This document shows positions 56,468 to 64,000 of a stretch of DNA of 64,000 bases, piece by piece (the stretch's first letter is position 1; each line of letters starts with the position of its first letter). The notes below the pieces were generated by a model. That model did no database searches and was not told where the DNA came from. It saw only the letters and a list, made by a program, of their open reading frames with translations. Location of the stretch: the NCBI GenBank assembly GCA_004322135.1, contig SCSG01000004.1, forward strand, positions 1-64,000, read 5' to 3'. Source of the stretch: Burkholderiaceae bacterium (lineage in GTDB: Bacteria; Pseudomonadota; Gammaproteobacteria; Burkholderiales; Burkholderiaceae_B). A program made the translations under genes and the position numbers.

Positions 56468-58221
56468 GCCTGCCCCACCTGTTCAAAATTCGCACCAGCC
56501 TGTATCAGTGCGGGGTCCAGACGCTCGACCGCCTGCTTGGCGAGCGTCCACTGACCGTCACGCCACGACAGCGTCTGGTTCAGAACCCAGGCGTCGTCCA
56601 GCCCAGGATAATCGTCACGCTGATGGGCCCCACGGCTTTCACGGCGCGACAGCGCGCTGCGTGCAACCGCCTCGGCCACTAGCAGCATGTTGTGCAGGTC
56701 CAGCGCGTCCACGCGCATCGGGTCCTGCGGACCCGTGCTGGCAGCGGGCAGCACATCGCCGAGCTCACCACGCAATTGTGCGATTTCGCGCAAGGCCTGT
56801 TCCAGCCCCGCCTCGGTGCGAAACGGTCCCACATAAGTCTGCATGATGTCCTGAAGCTTTACGATCAGTGCGGCCGCATTGGGGCTCTTGGCCGGTGCTG
56901 GCGATTTTGCCGCCAGCCAGGCCAAAGTGGGGGCTGCAAGCGTGTCAGCACGAGCCTGGTCCACCGGCAGCAAAGTCTGTGCGTAGGCCGCCGCCGAACG
57001 TCCCGCCTGCAGGCCAAACGTAATGGCTTCCGTGATGGCATTACCCGACAAGCGGTTGGCCCCGTTAGCGCCACCCACTGCTTCGCCCGCCGCATACAGG
57101 CCCGGCACATCCGTGGCCATCGTGACATCGACGCGTATGCCACCCATGTGGTAGTGGGCAATAGGAGAAACCTCGATGGGCATTTTGGTAAGGTCGATGC
57201 CATTGGCAGCGAGCTTCTTGATGATGGGGCCAAACGCCTTGCGCAGCTCGGCCTCGGGCACATGTTGAAAACTCAGGTAGGCGCCGCCGGCTGGTGAACC
57301 GCGCCCCGCCTCGACTTCCTTCAAGATAGCGTAGGTCGCGGCATCGCGCGTTACGGTGTAGCCCTCCTGCTCGGCCGCATGGCCGTACTTCTCGACAAAC
57401 TCTTCACCCAGGCCGTTCAGCAAGCGCCCGCCCAACTTGTAGCGAAACGGATCCCACATGATTGGGTCGAATCCGACCAGGCGCGGTGCAAGGTGCCCGA
57501 TCGGAAAAAACTGCACAAACTCCATATCAATGAGGCGGGCGCCAGCGCGCAAGGCCAACGCATAACCATCCCCACCCATATTGAGTGAAGCGCTGTTGCG
57601 CTTGTACAAACGAGTCAGCCCCCCGGTTGCAATAACCACCGCCGGAGCGCGAATCAACATACGCTGGCCTGTCGTCAAATGCAGCGCTACGGCGCCTGCG
57701 ATCCGTCCGTCCTCGACCAGTAAATCCACAATAAGAATATCGCCCAGCCGCTGAATGCGGCCATCGTGCACCACCTGCGTGCGCAGGGTCTTGGCCACCG
57801 CCGGACCCGTGTTGAGGTAATCCACGTACACGCAGCGGGGCCGGTCATGCCCCGGAGCAATCGCCTGGGCAAGGTGATTACCGTCGCGCGCCCAGCCCAC
57901 ACCCCAGCCATCCATGAGACGAATGGAGTCGATTCCTTTTTCGCACAGCAACCTGGCAAGCGGCTCGTTGCAAAGGCCGCGCCCCGCCTTCAGCGTATCG
58001 GCATAGTGATAGCGCCAATCGTCCGGAACCTGTTCTCCCAGGGCCACGGCCACGGTCATCTGCGCCATTACCGTGGCACCCCCGCGGCTAATCAGGCTGC
58101 GATCCGCCATCACCACGCGGCTTCCTGCCTGCGATGCGGCAAGCGCTGCGCTCATGCCCGCGCCGCCAGAGCCCACCACCAGCACGTCGGCTTCCATATT
58201 GAGTATGTCTTCGGTATTCAT
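56464..58221 (-). CDS. SdhA/FrdA-family flavoprotein
   Basis: A 585-residue flavoprotein of the succinate dehydrogenase/fumarate reductase/L-aspartate oxidase family. It has FAD motif VLVVGSGGAGMSAALAASQAG, the second FAD contact SRGGATVMAQ, and active-site region AHYHMGGIRVDVTM with GLYAAGEAVGGANGANRLSGNA. The His that binds FAD covalently in SdhA is not in the equivalent place, so FAD is probably non-covalent. With the half-SdhB next door and no membrane anchors SdhCD, this is a soluble dehydrogenase or reductase of unknown substrate. It overlaps both neighbours by ATGA. Confidence 0.85.
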   Translation of the reverse strand: MNTEDILNMEADVLVVGSGGAGMSAALAASQAGSRVVMADRSLISRGGATVMAQMTVAVALGEQVPDDWRYHYADTLKAGRGLCNEPLARLLCEKGIDSIRLMDGWGVGWARDGNHLAQAIAPGHDRPRCVYVDYLNTGPAVAKTLRTQVVHDGRIQRLGDILIVDLLVEDGRIAGAVALHLTTGQRMLIRAPAVVIATGGLTRLYKRNSASLNMGGDGYALALRAGARLIDMEFVQFFPIGHLAPRLVGFDPIMWDPFRYKLGGRLLNGLGEEFVEKYGHAAEQEGYTVTRDAATYAILKEVEAGRGSPAGGAYLSFQHVPEAELRKAFGPIIKKLAANGIDLTKMPIEVSPIAHYHMGGIRVDVTMATDVPGLYAAGEAVGGANGANRLSGNAITEAITFGLQAGRSAAAYAQTLLPVDQARADTLAAPTLAWLAAKSPAPAKSPNAAALIVKLQDIMQTYVGPFRTEAGLEQALREIAQLRGELGDVLPAASTGPQDPMRVDALDLHNMLLVAEAVARSALSRRESRGAHQRDDYPGLDDAWVLNQTLSWRDGQWTLAKQAVERLDPALIQAGANFEQVGQA

Positions 58222-58961
58222 GCGGCCCCCAAATAGGCTTTCTGCACCATGGGATCAGCAACCAGCCCGGCGGCCGATCCCTCTAAAATGACATGGCCGT
58301 GCTGAAGCACATACGCACGGTCGGCAAGCTCGAGCGCAATACGCGCATTCTGCTCGACCAGAAGTATGGTTTGCCCTGCCGCCTTCCAGCGAAACAGCAC
58401 TTCATAAACCATGTCTACGAATTTCGGCGACAGCCCCATTGAAGGCTCGTCGATACAAACCAGCTTGGCCCGCCGCAGCCAGGCGCGGCCCAGTGCCAGC
58501 ATCTGCTGCTCGCCGCCGGACAGCGTGCCCGCCGCCTGTTTGCGGCGCTCGGCCAGACGCGGAAACGACTCGAACACTTCGGCCAGGTCCTTGCTTATTT
58601 GCTCTTTCTCGCGGCGGCGTGGATAAGCGCCCATAAGCAGATTCTCGTACACCGACATGCCCGGAAAAATCCGCCGCCCTTCCGGCACGCTGGCCACGCC
58701 CAGATCAATCACGTCCGGCGACTGCAGACCCCGAGTGGGCTGCCCTTCGATCTCGATGCGCCCACGGGTAGGGGAAACCAGCCCGAGCACCGACTTCAGG
58801 GTGGTGGACTTGCCGGACGCGTTACCGCCCAGCACCGACACCACTTCGCCGGTCTGAACGTGCAGGCTGACGCCGAACAGCGCCTGCACGGCGCCATAGT
58901 GAACGTCGATATCGTCTACCAGCAGGAAGGGAGGACTCGTTCCATTATCCAAGATGTGCAT
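58218..58961 (-). CDS. livF: Branched-chain-type ABC transporter ATP-binding protein LivF
   Basis: A 247-residue ATPase. It has Walker A GGNASGKS, signature LSGGEQQMLALGRA, Walker B KLVCIDEPSMGLSP and H-loop region LLVEQNARIAL. The Walker A reads GGNASGKS where GxNGAGKS is usual, an acceptable variant. The start at 58961 (MHILDNGTS) overlaps livG by 17 bases. It powers import with LivG and LivHM. Its stop overlaps the flavoprotein start. Confidence 0.92.
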   Translation of the reverse strand: MHILDNGTSPPFLLVDDIDVHYGAVQALFGVSLHVQTGEVVSVLGGNASGKSTTLKSVLGLVSPTRGRIEIEGQPTRGLQSPDVIDLGVASVPEGRRIFPGMSVYENLLMGAYPRRREKEQISKDLAEVFESFPRLAERRKQAAGTLSGGEQQMLALGRAWLRRAKLVCIDEPSMGLSPKFVDMVYEVLFRWKAAGQTILLVEQNARIALELADRAYVLQHGHVILEGSAAGLVADPMVQKAYLGAA

Positions 58962-59799
58962 CCGATGAAGTGGGGCGACGTCGCTCGCGGCCCAAATACG
59001 CTTCAACCACGTCGGGGTTGTCCAAGGCGTGCGCCGGATCGCCTTGCGCCAGCACCTGACCCTGATTCAGCACGATGACCCGATCAGCCACCCGACGCAC
59101 CAGCGACAGCTTGTGCTCGACAACCAGGATTCCCAGCTCGGGACGCCTCTGGCGCAAGGCCAACAGCAAGCTGGTCAATTCCTGCGTCTCGGTCGGGTTC
59201 ATGCCCGCCGCTGGCTCGTCAAGCAAGACAAAATCCGGCTGGCCCGCCAGAACACGCGCAATTTCCAGTCTGCGCCGATTCGCGTAGGACAGGCTGAACG
59301 CGGGCTGATCCTTGCTCGGCCAGAGTCGATCGCCAAATAACTGCAGCGCTTCGCGTGCAACCTGTTCCTGACGTTCGACACGGCGGCGCCAGCCAGCCGT
59401 GTCGAACAGAATGGCCAGCACCTCATGCGCGGTGCCTGTCATCATCTTGCCCGGTCCGTTCGAAAGCAGCCTGGCCTGTGTACCCAGCATAACGCTATCC
59501 CACACCGACATGGCAGGGAACACTCGCGAAGTTTGAAAACTGCGGCCTATACCCAGTCGTGCTATGCGCTCTGGCGGCAGCCGGTCTATGCGCCGCCCAT
59601 TCAGAAAGATATGCCCGCTGGACACCCGCTCGACGCCCGTGATCATCTGGATAAGTGTCGACTTGCCGGCACCGTTGGGGCCAACCAGAGCCAGCGTCTC
59701 GCCCGGCGAAAGCACAAGGCTGACACCGCCAACCGCCGTCACGCCCTTGAAATGGCGCGACACGTTGCGCACGACGAGTCCTTTTTCAGGCTTGGCCAT
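58945..59799 (-). CDS. livG: Branched-chain-type ABC transporter ATP-binding protein LivG
   Basis: A 284-residue ATPase. It has Walker A GPNGAGKS, the long LivG insertion after it, a signature region reading LSYANRRRLEIARVLAG, Walker B FVLLDEPAAGMNP, and H-loop VVEHKLSLV. The signature (LSYANRRR instead of LSGGQQRR) follows the LivG pattern. The start at 59799 overlaps the LivHM stop as ATGA. The longer frame to 60159 is a shadow of livHM. Confidence 0.93.
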   Translation of the reverse strand: MAKPEKGLVVRNVSRHFKGVTAVGGVSLVLSPGETLALVGPNGAGKSTLIQMITGVERVSSGHIFLNGRRIDRLPPERIARLGIGRSFQTSRVFPAMSVWDSVMLGTQARLLSNGPGKMMTGTAHEVLAILFDTAGWRRRVERQEQVAREALQLFGDRLWPSKDQPAFSLSYANRRRLEIARVLAGQPDFVLLDEPAAGMNPTETQELTSLLLALRQRRPELGILVVEHKLSLVRRVADRVIVLNQGQVLAQGDPAHALDNPDVVEAYLGRERRRPTSSDAHLG

Positions 59800-61679
59800 C
59801 AACGCGCCCCCATCAGACCTTCGGGCCGCCACCTGAGCATCAGCAGCAAAATCAACCCATAGACAATCATGCGCCATTCGGCGAAAGACCGCAGCAATTC
59901 GGGCACAATAGCCATCACGAAGCCGGCCAACGCCGCGCCAGTCAGGTTGCCAAGCCCGCCCAGGACCGCCATGGTCAGTATCAGCAACGAAGCCGGCACG
60001 TTGAAGCTGTCCGGACTGATGACGCTTTGCACATAGGCAAACATGCCGCCCGCGGACCCTGCCAGGGCGCCGGATACAGCAAAGCCCAACAACATATAGC
60101 GGCGCACCGGCAAACCCGCGGCGTGTGCCGCCAGACGATCCTCGCGCATGCCGCGCCACACACGGCCTATTCCCGAGTTGACCAGGCGCTGCGCTACGAA
60201 TAAGCCTACGGCGGCAACCAGCGCGACCAGCCAGTATTTCTGCCCGATGTGCATCAGGCGCAGGCCGCCCAGCGACGCAAACCGTGGCTCGGGAATATCC
60301 GGAAAGCCCATCGGACCGCGCGTCAGCGATATCCAGATCATGAAAACAAGAAAGAAAATCTGACCGATGGCCAACGTGCCCAGCGCAGCAGTATGCCCGC
60401 TGAGCCGGTACAGCGGCAGCGCCGAAATGGCCGCGATGGCCGCTGTCACGATGATGCAGGCCGGCAGCACGAGTTCGGTCGGCCAGCCGTAAGTCTTGGC
60501 AAGTATGGCGACGGTGTAAGCGCCCACCCCGTAAAACGCGGCGTGTCCCAGAGACAGAATGCCCATTGATCCCGACACCAGCGAAACACTGGCCGAGAGC
60601 ACGGCAAAAATCATGGCGTAGACAACGGCCTGAAGCACATAGCCGCTATGTGTGACGAGCGGCAGCAGTGAAAGGATTGCACCGCAAAGCAGAAATCCCC
60701 AGGGAGGAAGCTCCAGAACCCGGTGAGCGCTGCGCTGGCTGGATGCCGAAGCCAGCAAGCTGGTGCTCGGCATGGACCCGGACGCCCCCATGGCGCCGCC
60801 CAGCGCATCAAGGCGCCTGTCGCCCAGCAGGCCTTGCGGGCGGAAGATCAGGAACACCAGCAGTAGTGAAAACGCGGCAAGGTCGCGGTAACCTTCGCCC
60901 AGGTACGCACTGGCCAGTGTCTCGGTTACCCCCAGCAAGATGCCGCCAAACACGGCACCCGGAATGCTGGTCAACCCGCCCAGCAAAGCCGCCGAGAACC
61001 CTTTCAGGCTGTAAGGCAGGCCCATCTGGGGAAATACGCTCTTGAAATACATGGCCACCAGAATGCCGCTGACGGCCCCCAGCACGCCCGCCAGCGCAAA
61101 GGCCAGGCGCCGCACATCGTTGGCCCTGACGCCAAGCTGCGCCGCCGCGTCCCTATCCTGTGCAGCCGCACGCACGGTGCGGCCCATCCACGAGCTGGCC
61201 AGAAACCAGGTCAGGGCAAGCGTGCATAAGCCGCCCAGTACAAAAATAAGAATGTCGGTGCTGGTGATGTACGAGTTGCCGATGTAGAAGGTTATTTCTT
61301 TGAACGGCAGCGGAAAGTCCTGCCCCTCGGGCGACCAGATAATTTCCGCGAGCTGGTCGACGATGAGACTGATTGCCAGGGTGGACAGCACTGGAGCAAT
61401 ATACGGTCCATTCTCTAGTGGGCGCAGCGCCACCCCCTCAAGCAGGATGCCCAGCACAGCAACCAGGGCTATGGAAACCAGCGCCGCAAGCCACAAGGGC
61501 AGCCCAAACACGGAGACGCCACTGAACGCAAAGAACGCGCCCAGCATGAACAGGCCGCCCTGCGCGAAGTTGATGAGATTGGACACACCAAACACCAGGC
61601 TGAAACCCAGCGCTATCAGCGCGTAGACCTGCCCAATGGCCAATCCGTTAACTATCTGGCTGAAAAATAATTCGATCAT
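59799..61679 (-). CDS. Fused LivH-LivM permease of a branched-chain-type ABC transporter
   Basis: A 626-residue permease with the two membrane subunits in one chain. Residues 1-290 are LivH (LIALGFSLVFGVSNLINFAQG, YLGEGYRDLAAFSLLLVFLIF), then a linker (LGGAMGASGSMPSTSLLAS), and residues 330-626 are LivM (SVSLVSGSMGILSLGHAAFYG, FGVAVSGALAGSAGGMFAY). The fusion fixes a 1:1 LivH:LivM ratio. With LivF, LivG and either binding protein it forms a complete importer, here most probably for the aromatic acid degraded by the cluster. Confidence 0.92.
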   Translation of the reverse strand: MIELFFSQIVNGLAIGQVYALIALGFSLVFGVSNLINFAQGGLFMLGAFFAFSGVSVFGLPLWLAALVSIALVAVLGILLEGVALRPLENGPYIAPVLSTLAISLIVDQLAEIIWSPEGQDFPLPFKEITFYIGNSYITSTDILIFVLGGLCTLALTWFLASSWMGRTVRAAAQDRDAAAQLGVRANDVRRLAFALAGVLGAVSGILVAMYFKSVFPQMGLPYSLKGFSAALLGGLTSIPGAVFGGILLGVTETLASAYLGEGYRDLAAFSLLLVFLIFRPQGLLGDRRLDALGGAMGASGSMPSTSLLASASSQRSAHRVLELPPWGFLLCGAILSLLPLVTHSGYVLQAVVYAMIFAVLSASVSLVSGSMGILSLGHAAFYGVGAYTVAILAKTYGWPTELVLPACIIVTAAIAAISALPLYRLSGHTAALGTLAIGQIFFLVFMIWISLTRGPMGFPDIPEPRFASLGGLRLMHIGQKYWLVALVAAVGLFVAQRLVNSGIGRVWRGMREDRLAAHAAGLPVRRYMLLGFAVSGALAGSAGGMFAYVQSVISPDSFNVPASLLILTMAVLGGLGNLTGAALAGFVMAIVPELLRSFAEWRMIVYGLILLLMLRWRPEGLMGAR

Positions 61680-61686
61680 GAGGCAA

Positions 61687-61727
61687 CCATGGCGAGGCCG
61701 CGCCAGATCGACGCGGCCTCGCCATGG
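61687..61727. repeat. Long perfect hairpin between the binding-protein gene and livHM
   Basis: CCATGGCGAGGCCGCG (61687-61702) and CGCGGCCTCGCCATGG (61712-61727) are perfect 16-base arms with a 9-base loop. It lies between the highly expressed type of gene (binding protein, upstream) and the permease gene on the minus strand. There is no T-run, so it probably slows polymerase or protects the 3' end of the binding-protein mRNA, lowering expression of the membrane and downstream enzyme genes. Confidence 0.75.
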
Positions 61728-61758
61728 AAAACGTTGTTATGGATTTCGTCTACAGACT

Positions 61759-62871
61759 TTATTTAAGCAGTTCAAACTTGCCGTTATGCACGACGATGAA
61801 AACAGGATCTTTATGCACATTGCCGTCGTGGTACTTGGTGACACCCGTCACGCCGTTATACGCCGGGCCATTGGCCAACTCGTCCCGCACGGCATCGCCC
61901 GTAAGGGGTTTGCCCGACTTCAGGACACGGCTTATTGCCGCCAGCCCAACGCCCGTGGCGTCATAGGCCAGCGCCGCAAACAGGTCCGGACTACGGCCGA
62001 ATTTGGCTTTATACGCATCGGTAAAATCTTTGTGGGCGGGGTCTGATGCAATGAACAGCGTATGCAGCACCATCCCTTCAGCCGCTGGGCCCGCAAGCTG
62101 AAGAAACTTGGGGGTCGTGAGCGGGATGCCGCCGCCCACGGGTATCTTCTCACCCGCCTGGCGCAGCTGCTGAATAAAGATCGAACCTTCCTGATACGGC
62201 AGGGCCAGGAATACGCCCTGCGGCTTCAACGATTTGATCTTGCTGATGAATGGCCGAAAATCCCTTGAATTGGGCTGCACGCCCTCCAGCAACGGCACCG
62301 TTCCACCATTCTTTTCAATGATGGCCGCAGTGGCCTTGCCGGTATACACCCCCCAGTCGTCCAGCGAATATGGAATGACTATTGAGTTGGCTTTGAGCTT
62401 TTGCTGGATGGTCGCCGCGTTATAGACGGCAAGCACATCGTCGGTATTGTTCTGGCGGAACTGATATTTGCTTTGTTTGGTAAAGGCCGGATTGGATGAC
62501 GTCGGGCTGATTTGCGGGATCCTGGCATCCGTAAAGATGGGCGCTGCGGCAAGCGACGCGGTCGTAGACCAGGAGCCAATCGCCAGCACCACTTTGTCTG
62601 CCACCAGCTTGCGCGCTACGGCGGCGGCCTCCTGCGGCGAATTGCGATCATCCTCGTAAATCATATTGATGGGGTGCCCGTCGATCCCGCCCTGGGCTTT
62701 GATCTTGTCCAAATATAATTCGGCGCCGTTCTTGGAAGTAATACCATATTCGGCGAAATTACCTGACATATGCGAGAAGAAGCCGACATTGATGGGGTCG
62801 GCCGAGTAGGCGGGGGCCGCCATAAATACAGGCAGCAGTGCTGCCAGAAACGCTGATGGGAGTAAACGCAT
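61759..62871 (-). CDS. ABC transporter substrate-binding protein, first gene of the minus operon
   Basis: A 370-residue periplasmic receptor. The signal peptide (MRLLPSAFLAALLPVFMAAP, cleaved at AYSADP) is followed by INVGFFSHMSGNFAEYG and KNGAELYLDKIKAQGGIDG, the LivJ-type fold. Conserved ligand-pocket context: IGSWSTTASLAAAPIFTD and LAYDATGVGLAAI. It is distinct from the binding protein at 50663, so the transporter probably has two receptors with different ligands. The gene is separated from livHM by a strong hairpin. Confidence 0.92.
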   Translation of the reverse strand: MRLLPSAFLAALLPVFMAAPAYSADPINVGFFSHMSGNFAEYGITSKNGAELYLDKIKAQGGIDGHPINMIYEDDRNSPQEAAAVARKLVADKVVLAIGSWSTTASLAAAPIFTDARIPQISPTSSNPAFTKQSKYQFRQNNTDDVLAVYNAATIQQKLKANSIVIPYSLDDWGVYTGKATAAIIEKNGGTVPLLEGVQPNSRDFRPFISKIKSLKPQGVFLALPYQEGSIFIQQLRQAGEKIPVGGGIPLTTPKFLQLAGPAAEGMVLHTLFIASDPAHKDFTDAYKAKFGRSPDLFAALAYDATGVGLAAISRVLKSGKPLTGDAVRDELANGPAYNGVTGVTKYHDGNVHKDPVFIVVHNGKFELLK

Positions 62872-63011
62872 TATGAATAAGCCCTTGAAAAGTTCGGATT
62901 AGAGCCGACGCGGCCTGTCACCATAGGACAGCCAACCAAGGCACGGAAACACACAAAGACGTTCGGTATTTCAGCCGCTGAATGGCCAGCCAATGTTAAC
63001 GTTTAATTAAT

Positions 63012-63045
63012 AATTTACTAACGTATTATATGTAATAAGTAAATT
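63012..63045. promoter_or_regulatory. AT-rich inverted repeat upstream of the minus-strand operon
   Basis: AATTTACT (63012-63019) and AGTAAATT (63038-63045) are perfect 8-base arms around an 18-base AT-rich centre that itself contains ATTATATGTAAT. It lies 140 bases before the binding-protein start and is a candidate operator for one of the two MarR-type regulators. A partly similar stretch occurs in the control region of the plus-strand operon. Confidence 0.4.
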
Positions 63046-63128
63046 TTGAATTCGTATACCGTCGTGGTGACACTACGGCGCGTGGCCCGATATCACGTCA
63101 TTTCATGCGACGGATCGGCGCACCGACG

Positions 63129-63989
63129 CTACATTTTCAATCGCTCTGCATGGAAGCGAATGTGATCCTCCATCAGCGACGAAATGAAATAATAGCTGTG
63201 GTCGTAGCCATCGTGGCGACGCAGCGTAAGCGGCTGCCCTGCCGTGTCACACGCCGCTTCAAACTCCTCGGGGTAAAGCTGCTCGGCCAGGAACTGATCG
63301 GCAAGCCCCTGATCAACCAGAATCCCCTCCGGGAAGGGGCATCGGGATTTGGCCATCAGCAACGAGGCGTCGTACTCGGCCCAGCCCCGCGGATCGCCAC
63401 CCAAATAGGCACCAAACGCTTTATGGCCCCATGAGCACCGGGATGGTGCGGCAATGGGTGCAAACGCCGACACCGAACGGTATTTGTCCCGATGACGCTG
63501 TGCCAGCACCAGCGCGCCGTGCCCTCCCATGGAATGCCCAAACACCCCCGCCCGTGCCGCATTGCCAGGCAAAGTGGTCGTGGCAATGTCGAACAATTCG
63601 CGCGCCACATAGCTTTCCATGCGGTAATGTGTACGCCACGGCTCTTGCGTGGCATCCAGATAGAACCCCGCGCCGGTGCCAAGATCCCAGCCATCGTCCT
63701 CACCTGGCACGCCCGCGCCTCGCGGACTGGTGTCGGGTGCGACGAGCATGATGCCATGCAAGGCGGCCAGGCGCTGAGCACCAGCCTTGACCATGAACAC
63801 TTCTTCCGTGCAGGTCAGGCCAGCCAGGAAGAAGAGGACCGGAAGGCGTACGCCACCTGCAGCGTCGGCTTCCGGAATAAAGGCGGAAAAACGCATCGGC
63901 AGACCAATGGCGCTTGAATTATGCCGATAAAAGCGCTGTATCCCGCCAAAACAGCGATGCTCGTTCAAGATTTCCAATTCATTGGACAT
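63129..63989 (-). CDS. fghA: S-formylglutathione hydrolase
   Basis: A 286-residue serine esterase of the esterase D family. The catalytic Ser is in GVFGHSMGGHGAL, with upstream FFLAGLTCTEEVFMVKAGAQ and C-terminal catalytic His in YDHSYYFISS. It hydrolyses S-formylglutathione to formate and glutathione, the second step of formaldehyde detoxification. AAGGAAA lies 4 bases before the ATG at 63989, so the gene is complete. The glutathione-dependent formaldehyde dehydrogenase usually precedes it and would lie outside the window. Confidence 0.95.
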   Translation of the reverse strand: MSNELEILNEHRCFGGIQRFYRHNSSAIGLPMRFSAFIPEADAAGGVRLPVLFFLAGLTCTEEVFMVKAGAQRLAALHGIMLVAPDTSPRGAGVPGEDDGWDLGTGAGFYLDATQEPWRTHYRMESYVARELFDIATTTLPGNAARAGVFGHSMGGHGALVLAQRHRDKYRSVSAFAPIAAPSRCSWGHKAFGAYLGGDPRGWAEYDASLLMAKSRCPFPEGILVDQGLADQFLAEQLYPEEFEAACDTAGQPLTLRRHDGYDHSYYFISSLMEDHIRFHAERLKM

Positions 63990-64000
63990 GCTATTTCCTT

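Overview
The window looks like the chromosome of a betaproteobacterium in the order Burkholderiales, most likely family Alcaligenaceae. The reasons are the gene content and order of the cytochrome oxidase block (CoxB, CoxA, a 37-residue assembly protein, DUF2970, CoxC, DUF2909, SURF1, CtaA, CtaB, Sco), the PhaM and DUF3717 proteins, the high G+C and the CIRCE-controlled rpoH. No rRNA, tRNA or CRISPR array was seen.

1-15.9 kb is an accessory metal and redox island. It starts with fragments of three insertion sequences (IS21 istB, IS4, IS110). It then holds an AhpD-like peroxidase-related gene, an MFS exporter, a MerR-family regulator with a Cu(I) P-type ATPase, a flavin disulfide reductase, a merR(Hg) remnant, a methyltransferase, small Met-rich, SHOCT and DUF411 proteins, and a DsbD split into two genes. 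A decayed IS256 closes it. The island ends just downstream of the glmS stop codon, the position used by Tn7-type elements.

15.9-24.4 kb is core chromosome: glmS, an Lrp/AsnC regulator, a glycosyltransferase, an MFS exporter, glmU, PhaM, DUF3717 and a Nudix hydrolase. 24.6-33.1 kb is the caa3-type cytochrome c oxidase cluster with haem A synthesis and Sco. The Cox11/CtaG copper chaperone is not present there. 33.2-38.8 kb holds a CPA1 antiporter with a cyclic-nucleotide-binding domain, rpoH with a perfect CIRCE operator and a possible small RNA downstream, a 1-Cys peroxiredoxin and a MarR regulator.

39.1-62.9 kb is the most interesting region: two converging catabolic operons. The plus arm encodes an IorAB-type 2-oxoacid:ferredoxin oxidoreductase, a two-subunit Rieske oxygenase, an acyl-CoA ligase, a thiolase-fold protein without the catalytic Cys and His, a DUF35 zinc-ribbon/OB protein fused to a catalytically dead SDR, a cyclase-family (isatin-hydrolase/formamidase-type) enzyme, an SDR and a binding protein. 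The minus arm encodes a branched-chain-type ABC importer with fused LivHM, an SdhA-like flavoprotein, a 2Fe-2S half-SdhB, a winged-helix regulator and a fused HyuA-HyuB oxoprolinase/hydantoinase. My reading is an indole-3-acetate (auxin) type pathway: dioxygenation, CoA activation, retro-aldol cleavage to isatin plus acetyl-CoA, hydrolysis to isatinate, then oxidative decarboxylation towards anthraniloyl-CoA. The enzyme families are seen; the substrate is inferred. The window ends with an S-formylglutathione hydrolase gene.
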